From Roseiarcus sp035308145 (GTDB taxonomy: Bacteria > Pseudomonadota > Alphaproteobacteria > Rhizobiales > Beijerinckiaceae): 11,719 nucleotides of DNA. The notes beneath the pieces are model-generated. The model was not told where the DNA came from, did no database searches, and saw nothing but the letters and a program-made list of their open reading frames with translations. The translations under genes and the position numbers were made by a program. Positions within the stretch are counted from its first letter, which is position 1; each line of letters opens with the position of its first letter. The stretch covers positions 1 through 11,719 of the forward strand of contig DATGHD010000082.1 of assembly GCA_035308145.1 (NCBI GenBank). The letters run 5' to 3'. Shown here in pieces: positions 1 through 5,421 of the stretch.

Positions 1-66
1 AACAGGATGGGCAAGGTGCAGAAGAAGGCGCTGCGGGACGAGAGGCGGGGGGTGTACGGGGGGTAG
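1..66 (+). CDS. 3' end of an AMP-binding acyl-CoA ligase (malonyl-CoA synthase-like), partial
   Basis: Reading from base 1 gives 21 residues ending at a TAG stop. They contain RMGKVQKKALRDE. This matches the A10 motif at the very C-terminus of ANL-superfamily adenylate-forming enzymes, in which the lysine of the GK pair is catalytic. The form MGKVQK followed by xLR is typical of malonyl-CoA/methylmalonyl-CoA synthetases (MatB). Those enzymes make malonyl-CoA from malonate, ATP and CoA in the cytoplasm. Only the tail is visible, so the substrate cannot be assigned; another acyl-CoA ligase is possible. The arginine- and glycine-rich last eight residues are not conserved in the family as far as I know. 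Confidence 0.6.
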   Translation, partial: NRMGKVQKKALRDERRGVYGG

Positions 67-263
67 ACACCGACGCTCCGAGAAACCGTTATTGGCAGCG
101 AGCATGGCTCAGGCGCGCGGTGAGGAATCCCTGTTCGGTCGAACCCACCGCCGCCGGCGCGCCAATTGGGTCAGCCATCCGAACCCAATTCGGCTTGGGT
201 CAGAAAAAATCTGTAACCCAGCTTGTTTTCGTCCGCGGCCTCAGGCTAAATCCCTCGGCGCAC

Positions 264-290
264 AAAAAAGGGGCCACTCGAAAGCGGCCC
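264..290 (-). terminator. Intrinsic terminator, minus strand
   Basis: On the minus strand GGGCCGC (290-284) pairs with GTGGCCC (277-271), with one G-T wobble, around a six-base loop. The stem is followed by C and six T (270-264). This is a textbook intrinsic terminator for transcripts running leftwards. No sizeable gene lies directly upstream of it on that strand, so it either backs up the terminator at 377-412 or ends a small RNA of the 290-380 interval. Confidence 0.6.
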
Positions 291-376
291 AAGTCTAGGG
301 AGGAAACGCCCAAGGAGGGCATACGGCGAAGACTCGCCGCATCACCAAAATATTGCGCGCTGCACGGACTTCAATT

Positions 377-412
377 GGAAAAGCGCCGACGTCGCAACAA
401 TCGGCGTCGGCG
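377..412 (-). terminator. Intrinsic terminator behind a 40-codon minus-strand ORF
   Basis: On the minus strand CGCCGACG (412-405) pairs perfectly with CGTCGGCG (391-384) around a 13-base loop, and CTTTTCC follows. The stem begins three bases after the stop codon of the small ORF at 415-537, the spacing expected of a gene-terminator pair. The T-run is short, so efficiency may be moderate. Confidence 0.5.
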
Positions 413-414
413 TG

Positions 415-537
415 TCATTTCTGCATCAGGCCGATGAGGCTTTGGCCGTTCCCGCAGGCTTCGCTTTGTGAATCGCGGAAGGCCTGGCTCACTACATATA
501 AGCTCCGACGGAGAGCGGACTTCCTCATTGTTTGCAT
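415..537 (-). CDS. Possible 40-residue protein, unrecognised
   Basis: This minus-strand frame begins with ATG and encodes a peptide starting MQTMRKSALRRSLYVVSQAF and ending in ACGNGQSLIGLMQK. I do not recognise a family. Support comes from context: its stop is followed within three bases by a terminator hairpin, and its frame stays open upstream through the palindromic element to a TAA near 635. Against it, there is no Shine-Dalgarno sequence before the ATG. It could be the tail of a decayed longer gene, such as a mobile-element remnant, or chance coding within a small RNA. A second ATG three codons in is equally poor in upstream signals. Confidence 0.25.
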   Translation of the reverse strand: MQTMRKSALRRSLYVVSQAFRDSQSEACGNGQSLIGLMQK

Positions 538-549
538 GGCGGAGCGAAA

Positions 550-680
550 GCGCGAGATGAAATCGAAGTCAAGGATCGCCGAAAGGCGACCGCCTCTGGC
601 GGCGGCCCCATAGCCCGTCTTTAGACGGGCGTCTTATGACGCTCTATGGGGCCGTCCATGAGTTCGATTTCATCTCGCGC
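550..680. repeat. 131-base nested palindromic element (structured RNA or miniature mobile element)
   Basis: The outer arms at 550-567 and 663-680 are perfect 18-bp inverted repeats (GCGCGAGATGAAATCGAA and its complement). Inside lie, in order, the hairpin TCGCC-GAAA-GGCGA (576-589), the hairpin CCGCC-TCT-GGCGG (590-602), and an 11-bp perfect stem pairing 603-613 with 644-654. That stem encloses two further hairpins, CCCGTCT/AGACGGG (614-629) and CGTC-TTAT-GACG (630-641). Almost every base is paired in one multibranched fold. Either strand could fold this way. Candidates are a cis-acting or trans-acting RNA, or a non-autonomous inverted-repeat element. No target-site duplication is obvious: the bases just outside differ. 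Confidence 0.55.
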
Positions 681-813
681 AAAATGCTCGCCAAGCAATC
701 AATGAGAGCGTGGCGCTGAACCAGCGCCAGTCTCAGATGCGTTTGAGCCAGGACAACGCGCAAGCGCAGTCGTGCAATGACGATCCGGCGACGGTTCCAC
801 TCGCTGCTTCATT

Positions 814-1260
814 TCAAAGCCAGCGCCGGACCTTGCGCGTATAGGCGTCATACGCCTCGCCGAACTGCCGCCGCATCTTCTCTTCCTCGAAGGGGATATG
901 CGCCCAGTTGGCCGTCGCGAACATGGCGACCGGCGCGAGGAACATCGGCCACGCGCCGACCCAGAAGGCGATCCCGAGGGCTGCGAGCGTCAGGCCGAGA
1001 TACATTGGATTGCGGGTGATGGCGTAGGGTCCGGACGTGACCAGCTTGCTATTTGTCGGCGAGGTCGGAGTGATTTCCGTGCCCGCGCGTCGAAAGAGCG
1101 TGATGGCTGAGATGGCCGAGGCGCCTCCAGCGAGGATCAATAGAACGCCGAGCCAGACCAGCGGCAGGTCGGGAACCAGCGGCCATCCCAAGAAATAGCT
1201 CGCAGCGGTTGCAATCAACACATAGACGAGCGCCCAGATCGGCGGCGGCAGTTTCACCAT
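814..1260 (-). CDS. Isoprenylcysteine carboxyl methyltransferase / phospholipid methyltransferase family membrane protein
   Basis: This 148-residue integral membrane protein belongs to the ICMT/PEMT-like family, whose members transfer a methyl group from S-adenosylmethionine to lipid or lipid-like substrates. Hydrophobic segments lie at about 7-26, 34-56 and 86-120. The family signature GPYAITRNPMYLG is at 77-89, and the C-terminal PFEEEKMRRQFGEAYDAY at 123-140 carries the conserved acidic cluster and the aromatic residues after it. The start is supported by GGAG six bases upstream of the ATG. Bacterial members of this length are common and rarely characterised, so the substrate is unknown. 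The gene is divergent from idnO, with 166 bases between them that must hold both promoters. Confidence 0.8.
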   Translation of the reverse strand: MVKLPPPIWALVYVLIATAASYFLGWPLVPDLPLVWLGVLLILAGGASAISAITLFRRAGTEITPTSPTNSKLVTSGPYAITRNPMYLGLTLAALGIAFWVGAWPMFLAPVAMFATANWAHIPFEEEKMRRQFGEAYDAYTRKVRRWL

Positions 1261-1426
1261 CGGGCTCTCCGATCAAAAGACGGCGGCCCGTGCGGGGCGA
1301 GCGTCGCCAGAGTGGAGCGCTGTTGAAGATAGGATTGCCGCGGCCGCCGTTCAATGCATTGGTTCTCCGCTTGCCCCGATCGACGAAACGCCGGTCTATT
1401 GACGCCGCCCTAGCAAAGGGAAACCC

Positions 1427-2197
1427 ATGCCTGACCTCAGGCTCTTTGATCTTTCCGGACGGCTTGCGCTCGTCACAGGGTCGTCCGACGGGATCGGGCT
1501 CGCGCTGGCGCGCGGCCTCGGTCAGGCCGGCGCCCGCGTGGTCCTCAACGGCCGCGACGCAAAGAAGCTCGCGGCGGCGCGCAAGAATCTTGCGGGGCAG
1601 GGCCTGGCGGCCGATGAAGCGCGCTTCGACGTGGCGGATCGACAATCGGTTATCGCCGAGGTCGAACGGATCGAGCGCGAGATCGGCGCAATCGACATTC
1701 TCGTCAACAACGCCGGCATCCAGCGGCGAGGCCCCTTCGAGACCTTTCCCGAAGAGACATGGCGCGAGATCATGGCGATCAATCTCGACGGCGTGTTCCA
1801 TGTCACGCAAGCGGTCGGCAAGCTTATGGTCGCGCGGAAGCGCGGTCGCATCATCAACATCTGTTCGGTGACGAGCGAGCTTGGCCGCCAAACGATCGTT
1901 CCATACGCGGCGACCAAAGGCGCGCTGCGCCAGATGACCCGCGGCCTTTCCGCGGAATGGGCCAAGCACAACATCCAGATCAACGCCATCGCGCCCGGCT
2001 ATATTCGAACGCCGCTCAATCAAGCGCTGATGGACGATGAAAAATTCTCGGCCTGGGTCTCGGCGCGGACGCCGGCCGGACGCTGGGCGGAACCCGAAGA
2101 ACTGATCGGCGCGGCGATCTTTTTGGCCTCGGACGCGGCGTCGTTCGTCAATGGACATGTGCTGTACGTCGACGGCGGCTTGTCGACCAGCGTCTAG
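1427..2197 (+). CDS. idnO: Gluconate 5-dehydrogenase, short-chain dehydrogenase
   Basis: This 256-residue cytoplasmic oxidoreductase interconverts D-gluconate and 5-ketogluconate with NAD(P)H. The cofactor motif TGSSDGIG is at 17-24 and NNAG at 94-97. The catalytic tetrad is N119, S147, Y160 and K164 (YAATK). From memory it matches E. coli IdnO along its whole length, with shared stretches NNAGIQRR, INICS-SELGR, RTPA-RW, ELIGAA and FVNGH. This is more specific than a generic SDR match. The NGRD at 41-44 after the second strand suggests an NADP preference. AAAGGGA upstream of the ATG is a plausible ribosome-binding site. No gluconate transporter or kinase is nearby, so it is not in a classic idn operon. 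Confidence 0.85.
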   Translation: MPDLRLFDLSGRLALVTGSSDGIGLALARGLGQAGARVVLNGRDAKKLAAARKNLAGQGLAADEARFDVADRQSVIAEVERIEREIGAIDILVNNAGIQRRGPFETFPEETWREIMAINLDGVFHVTQAVGKLMVARKRGRIINICSVTSELGRQTIVPYAATKGALRQMTRGLSAEWAKHNIQINAIAPGYIRTPLNQALMDDEKFSAWVSARTPAGRWAEPEELIGAAIFLASDAASFVNGHVLYVDGGLSTSV

Positions 2198-2227
2198 GGT
2201 GCGTGGGCGCGCCCGAGCAGGTCTGAT

Positions 2228-2350
2228 TACGAAATCGGCTCGAACTGCAAGTCGGCAAGACCTGTAAATATCCGCATCAACGGGACCTTGGTCGGGGGCC
2301 TTGTCGGATTGCTCATCTTCACGGCGTCGAAAATGATCGCGGGGCTATGA
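2228..2350 (+). pseudogene. C-terminal remnant of a DUF445 (YjiN-like) membrane protein gene
   Basis: The frame ending at the TGA at 2348-2350 reads EIGSN, then a garbled stretch, then IRINGTLVGGLVGLLIFTAS and a few further residues. The end of DUF445 proteins typically reads E-[IV]-G-x-D-L-Q-[YF]-IRINGTLVGGLVGL. Here the LQ appears in another frame (CTGCAA at 2244-2249) and the frame returns before IRING, so there are at least two frameshifts or a small insertion around 2243-2270. Upstream is directly the end of idnO, so the other several hundred residues are missing. It is a dead fragment left by a deletion or rearrangement. Confidence 0.7.
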
Positions 2351-2719
2351 GGGAACGCGCTCTGCGCCGCGAGAGTTGATCTCTCGGCAGGTCGGCCGGA
2401 GCGCGCCCTGATCATCGCCATGATGCAGGAGCAATCTTCGCCCTCCGACGAAAGTCGGATTCTCATGGCGATTGAGCCGCTTGGCGCGCTTTTCGGTTGA
2501 CAAGCCGTAGGAACGGGCGCATCTCACACAGAGTTCGCGAGATTTCCTCTCGCGGGCAAATCAACGATTGAAATTTGAATCCGGTTCGCGCTGATCGCTT
2601 CGGCCGCCATTTGGCCGTAGCGACGAGCATGAGCCGTATCGGAACGGCATCGTCGGCGACCGCCCGCGCATTTTGAAAAATCTGCGCCGCTCGGTCGGAC
2701 GATAAGAGAGGAGACCACG
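2351..2719 (+). other. Upstream part of the nramp-1 leader; no gene, several stem-loops
   Basis: No supported gene lies here. A perfect TTGACA occurs at 2497-2502, with only a weak -10 (CATCTC, 2520-2525) at 17 bases spacing, so a promoter is possible but unproven. Downstream, three stem-loops stand in a row. CGCGAGA/TCTCGCG is at 2536-2554. A 10-bp stem with one mismatch at 2595-2623 pairs TCGCT and CGGCC with GGCCG and AGCGA. GCCGT/ACGGC is at 2633-2648. A 15-codon ATG ORF sits at 2629-2676 without a good ribosome-binding site. A plus-strand frame around 2410-2500 reads LIIAMMQEQSSPSDES and so on to a stop; I do not recognise it. Confidence 0.4.
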
Positions 2720-2839
2720 TTGGACGACGGCCCTAGATGGCCCGCTGACTGGCACCGTACCGGTCTGGCGGGTTTTCTTCCGATCAACCTTCCAATCGAA
2801 GCCGCTCCTCTCGTTGAAGCTAAGGGCCGCGCCGGCTGA
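2720..2839 (+). CDS. Candidate 39-residue leader peptide upstream of nramp-1
   Basis: A TTG start at 2720 is preceded by AGAGAGGAG with a six-base spacer, one of the better ribosome-binding sites in the window. The peptide begins MDDGPRWPADW and contains five prolines. It matches no family I know. Its TGA (2837-2839) lies immediately before the hairpin that encloses the nramp-1 ribosome-binding site and start codon. This is the arrangement expected for translational coupling, in which a ribosome finishing the leader opens the hairpin. The acidic and proline residues near the start recall leader peptides of enterobacterial Mg transporters such as MgtL, but only by analogy. It could also be a chance frame; TTG starts are uncommon. 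Confidence 0.45.
   Translation: MDDGPRWPADWHRTGLAGFLPINLPIEAAPLVEAKGRAG
2741..2779 (+). terminator. Terminator-like hairpin inside the leader ORF (candidate attenuator)
   Basis: CCCGC (2741-2745) pairs with GCGGG (2768-2772), and GAC (2747-2749) pairs with GTC (2763-2765) inside it. TTTTCTT follows directly. A competing small hairpin, GGCC (2729-2732) with GGCC (2739-2742), uses part of the same 5' arm, so the two cannot form together. The structure occupies codons 8-18 of the leader ORF, where a translating ribosome would prevent folding. That suits attenuation, but a simple terminator for some upstream transcript is possible. Confidence 0.4.
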
Positions 2840-2894
2840 TCGTCGGTTCGTCCTCGCCGCTGAGGGAAGCGGCGAAGGAGACGAACCATGACGA
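2840..2894 (+). promoter_or_regulatory. Hairpin enclosing the nramp-1 ribosome-binding site and start codon
   Basis: Three consecutive helices stack in one long hairpin. TCGTC (2840-2844) pairs with GACGA (2890-2894). GGTTCGTC (2845-2852) pairs with GACGAACC (2880-2887). TCGCCGCT (2854-2861) pairs with AGCGGCGA (2868-2875) around a six-base GAGGGA loop. That is 21 base pairs. The only bulges on the 3' side are AGGA (2876-2879), the core of the Shine-Dalgarno sequence, and AT (2888-2889), the first two bases of the start codon. The ribosome-binding elements are thus either paired or displayed in bulges. This strongly suggests translational control of nramp-1, through coupling to the leader ORF or an unknown ligand or protein. 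Confidence 0.65.
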
Positions 2895-4546
2895 TGAACG
2901 TCAAAGCCTCCGAGCTCGCGGCCGCCGCGGTGCTCGACGAGGCTCATGTAGGACATATCCACGGCGCTTTCGGAACCATTCTCCACGGCGATGTCGCCCC
3001 GCGCACCACCTGGCGCCATCGGCTAACGACGCTTCTCGCGATCCTCGGCCCGGGCCTGATCGTGATGGTCGGCGACAATGACGCTGGCGCATTCGCGACC
3101 TATGGCCAGGCCGGCCAGAACTACGGCACCACGCTCTTGTGGACGCTGGCGCTCCTGATCCCCGTCCTCTACGTGAACCAGGAAATGGTGCTGCGTCTTG
3201 GCGCGGTCACCGGCGTTGGCCATGCGCGCCTGATCTTCGAGCGCTTCGGCAGGTTCTGGGGCGGGTTCAGCGTCATCGACCTCTTCTTGCTCAACGCCCT
3301 GACGATCGTCACCGAGTTCATCGGGATTTCGCTCGCTCTCGATTATCTCGGCCTCGACAAGACCACGGGCGTTGTCGTCGCCGCCGCGCTGATCATGGTC
3401 GCGGCCTCGACCGGCGACTTCCGGCGCTTCGAGCGATTTGCGATGGGCCTCGTCTTCGCGAGCCTTCTGCTCGCGCCGATCTATTTCATGGTCCACCCGC
3501 CGCTCGGTCAGGTGGCGCATGATTTCATCGTTCCGCAAATGCCTGCGGGCGGCAAGCTGAGCGACGTCATGCTCATCGTGATCGGCATCGTCGGCACCAC
3601 GGTCGCGCCCTGGCAGCTCTTCTTTCAGCAGAGCTATGTGATCGACAAGCGCATCACCCCGCGCTTCATCCGCTACGAGCGCCTCGATCTTTGGATCGGC
3701 ATCGGCCTGGTGATCGTCGGCGCCGTCGCCATCATGGCTTTCACCGCGGCGACTTTCGCGGGCCAGCCCGAGGCCGGCGCCTTTACCGATGCGGGCGGCA
3801 TTGCCGCCGGTATCGGCAAATATGTCGGCAAGACCGCCGGCGTCATGTTCGCCATCGCCCTGATCGACGCCGCGCTGATCGGGGCTTCGGCGGTGTCGCT
3901 CTCGACGGCCTATGCGATCGGCGACGTCTTCTCGTCGCGCCACTCCCTGCATCGCAAGGTCGGGGACGCGAAGCGCTTCTATGGCGTCTATTTCCTTCTG
4001 ATCGCCGTCGCCGCGGCCATTGTCCTGATCCCCGGCTCGCCCCTGGGGCTCCTGACCCTGGCGGTGCAGGTTCTGGCCGGCGTGCTTCTGCCGAGCGCGA
4101 CGGTGTTCCTGTTGCTGCTCTGCAACGACAAGCCGGTTCTTGGACCCTGGGTCAATCCGCGCTGGCTGAACTATTTCATCGGCGCGGTCATCGCGGGGCT
4201 GGTCGTTCTGTCGATCATCCTGACCGCCTCCGTGCTGTTCCCTGACGCGACGAACGACCAGGCGATTCTCGGCATCCTTGTCGGGGGCGGCCTTGCCGCC
4301 GTGATCGTCGCCCTGGTCATCGCCGCGCTCAGCGGCGGCGGCGTTGCCGTCGCAAAGAGGGTCGTAAGCCATGACGCGGCGGCTTTGTCGCGCAACGCCT
4401 GGCGCATGCCGCCGCTCCATGAGCTCCCGCCGGCGAAGCTGTCGCTCGCCGCCAAGACCTGGATGGGCGTCCTGCGTCTCTATCTCGTCGTCGCAGTCGC
4501 GCTTGTCCTGTTCCGGGTCGTGATGCTGGCGATCGGCGGGACCTAG
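2888..4546 (+). CDS. NRAMP-related divalent metal transporter (non-canonical site)
   Basis: This 552-residue inner-membrane protein of the SLC11/NRAMP family has about 11-12 hydrophobic segments from residue 48 onwards. After GPG at 54-56, TM1 reads GDNDAGAFATYGQAG (62-76), so the canonical metal-binding DPGN becomes DAGA: D65 is kept and the asparagine is A68. TM6 reads GTTVAPWQLFFQQS (236-249), so the canonical MPH becomes APW and the metal-binding methionine is alanine. Loss of that methionine is a hallmark of NRAMP-related Mg transporters (NRMT) and broadens selectivity in studied NRAMPs, so Mg2+ is a fair guess. A soluble N-terminus of about 45 residues and a hydrophilic insert near 480-515 are longer than in MntH. 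AAGGAG lies seven bases before the ATG, inside a hairpin. mgtC follows after 140 bases. Confidence 0.8.
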   Translation: MTMNVKASELAAAAVLDEAHVGHIHGAFGTILHGDVAPRTTWRHRLTTLLAILGPGLIVMVGDNDAGAFATYGQAGQNYGTTLLWTLALLIPVLYVNQEMVLRLGAVTGVGHARLIFERFGRFWGGFSVIDLFLLNALTIVTEFIGISLALDYLGLDKTTGVVVAAALIMVAASTGDFRRFERFAMGLVFASLLLAPIYFMVHPPLGQVAHDFIVPQMPAGGKLSDVMLIVIGIVGTTVAPWQLFFQQSYVIDKRITPRFIRYERLDLWIGIGLVIVGAVAIMAFTAATFAGQPEAGAFTDAGGIAAGIGKYVGKTAGVMFAIALIDAALIGASAVSLSTAYAIGDVFSSRHSLHRKVGDAKRFYGVYFLLIAVAAAIVLIPGSPLGLLTLAVQVLAGVLLPSATVFLLLLCNDKPVLGPWVNPRWLNYFIGAVIAGLVVLSIILTASVLFPDATNDQAILGILVGGGLAAVIVALVIAALSGGGVAVAKRVVSHDAAALSRNAWRMPPLHELPPAKLSLAAKTWMGVLRLYLVVAVALVLFRVVMLAIGGT

Positions 4547-4565
4547 CGTCGCCTGACACGGCTGA

Positions 4566-4683
4566 CTCACGCGACGCAAGAGCGGGTATGAACGCTCGCG
4601 TCGCGCGAGGCCAAAGGCGCGGCGCGAGAAGAAGACTTGCGCCGGCCTGCGGCCTCTTGCAAACGAGAACCCTCCAAGGAGGG
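4566..4683 (+). promoter_or_regulatory. Structured leader between nramp-1 and mgtC
   Basis: A long hairpin at 4566-4609 pairs CTC/GAG, CGCGACGC (4570-4577) with GCGTCGCG (4598-4605), and GAGCG with CGCTC, around the loop GGTATGAA. A second possible stem pairs CGGCGC (4620-4625) with GCGCCG (4639-4644). The ribosome-binding site of mgtC, GGAGGG (4678-4683), is preceded at two bases by its exact complement CCCTCC (4670-4675). A short hairpin with a CAAG loop could therefore hide it, or CCCTCC could act as a decoy pairing partner. No T-run follows the first hairpin, so it is not a standard terminator. Enterobacterial mgtC also has a regulatory leader, but no sequence similarity to it is visible. 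Confidence 0.45.
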
Positions 4684-4686
4684 CGT

Positions 4687-5400
4687 ATGCGAGTCTTTGA
4701 AGCTTTCAACGCCGTCGAACTCTTCAACTCCGCGCTGTCGCTGGCGACGGCCTTCGCGCTCGGCACGGCGATTGGCGCGGAGCGGCAATATCGCCAGCGG
4801 TCGGCGGGCTTAAGGACCAATGTTCTGGTCGCCGTCGGCGCTGCGTCCTTCGTCGATCTGGCGCTGCGTCTCACCGGAGCGGACGGCGCGGTTCGAGTCG
4901 TCGCCTATGTCGTCTCGGGGATCGGCTTCCTTGGCGCCGGCGCGATCATGAAGGAGGGCCTTAACGTCCGCGGCCTCAATACGGCGGCGACGCTGTGGTG
5001 CTCGGCCGCGGTCGGCGCCTGCGCGGGGGCAGGCTTGCTCGCCGAATCCGCGCTTCTGACCGCTTTCGTGATCGCCGGCAACACGCTGCTCAGGCCGATC
5101 GTGAACGCGATCGATCGGATCCCGCTCGATGAGCGTCATTCGGAGGCGACCTACGAGGTTCGGGTCACCGCCAACACGACCGCGGCAGCGGACGTCAGGG
5201 AGCTGCTCGTCGATCATCTGGAAAGAGCCCACTATCCAGTGGCGACGGTTGAGACGGTCGATGGCGACGACGCCAGCGAGGTCGTCGCTACGCTGGTCAG
5301 CACGTCGGTCGTTCCCGAAGAGCTGGACGCCGTGACCTCGCATATCGAGAAGCAACACGGCGTCACCCACGCCGCCTGGGAGATGCACGCCAAGACCTGA
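4687..5400 (+). CDS. mgtC: MgtC/SapB family inner-membrane protein
   Basis: This 237-residue protein, close to Salmonella MgtC (231), has the family layout. An N-terminal membrane domain of about 5 segments carries GAERQYRQRSAGLRTN (30-45), GIGFLGAGAI (78-87) and RGLNTAATLWCSAAVG (95-110). A soluble C-terminal ACT-like domain spans about 153-232. MgtC proteins are not transporters themselves. In studied bacteria they help growth at low Mg2+ and inside host cells, in part by acting on ATP synthase and phosphate uptake. The start at 4687 is chosen because AAGGAGGG stands four bases upstream; an in-frame ATG at 4588 would add 33 arginine-rich residues and lacks a site. It probably shares a transcript with nramp-1, which supports a Mg role for both. 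Confidence 0.85.
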   Translation: MRVFEAFNAVELFNSALSLATAFALGTAIGAERQYRQRSAGLRTNVLVAVGAASFVDLALRLTGADGAVRVVAYVVSGIGFLGAGAIMKEGLNVRGLNTAATLWCSAAVGACAGAGLLAESALLTAFVIAGNTLLRPIVNAIDRIPLDERHSEATYEVRVTANTTAAADVRELLVDHLERAHYPVATVETVDGDDASEVVATLVSTSVVPEELDAVTSHIEKQHGVTHAAWEMHAKT

Positions 5401-5405
5401 AAGCG

Positions 5406-5419
5406 CGGCCAAGCGGCCG
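5406..5419. terminator. Short hairpin between convergent mgtC and mntR
   Basis: CGGCC (5406-5410) pairs with GGCCG (5415-5419) around the tetraloop AAGC, in the 21-base gap between the two stop codons. A weak T-rich stretch (CTTTT) begins six bases further on. It may serve as a modest terminator in the plus direction or both. The stem is short and the T-run is displaced, so this call is tentative. Confidence 0.3.
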
Positions 5420-5421
5420 GT

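Larger units (their letters stand above)
67..813. other. Long gene-poor region rich in hairpins
   Basis: There is no convincing plus-strand gene here. The plus-strand reading frames are arginine-rich, have no ribosome-binding site and resemble no family I know. The region holds two minus-strand terminators (264-290 and 377-412), a six-bp hairpin at 324-339 with loop AGAC, a possible minus-strand 40-codon ORF, and the large palindromic element at 550-680. It also holds a stem-loop at 703-735 in which TGAGA pairs with TCTCA and TGGCGCT with AGCGCCA. That stem-loop lies downstream of the minus-strand methyltransferase gene and could end its transcript, although it has no T-run. The density of minus-strand signals suggests one or two short minus-strand transcripts. 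Confidence 0.5.

Noticed and set aside
312..329. Similarity between AAGGAGGGCATACG here and AAGGAGGGCGTATG at the mgtC start
   Set aside because: The shared part is mostly a ribosome-binding-site consensus of about 11 bases, and the flanks do not align, so it is likely chance rather than a duplicated leader.
92..613. Plus-strand reading frames of 68, 105 and 86 codons
   Set aside because: They overlap in different frames, are arginine-rich as expected for chance frames in GC-rich DNA, lack ribosome-binding sites, and run across the minus-strand terminators and the palindromic element.
550..680. Retron-like msr/msd RNA
   Set aside because: The inverted-repeat ends invite the idea, but no reverse transcriptase gene is adjacent in the window and no msd-like long hairpin with a branching guanosine could be identified.
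1049..2158. Long minus-strand frame opposite idnO (369 codons)
   Set aside because: It is the antisense shadow of the recognised dehydrogenase, with composition typical of GC-rich antisense frames and no family match.
2536..2894. Known Mg or Mn riboswitch class upstream of nramp-1
   Set aside because: No recognisable M-box or yybP-ykoY conserved core could be found by eye, so no known class is claimed.
3023..4579. Long minus-strand frame opposite nramp-1 (518 codons)
   Set aside because: It is highly charged and repetitive (many D, E, R, H, Q), the reverse image of a hydrophobic protein, so it is a shadow frame.
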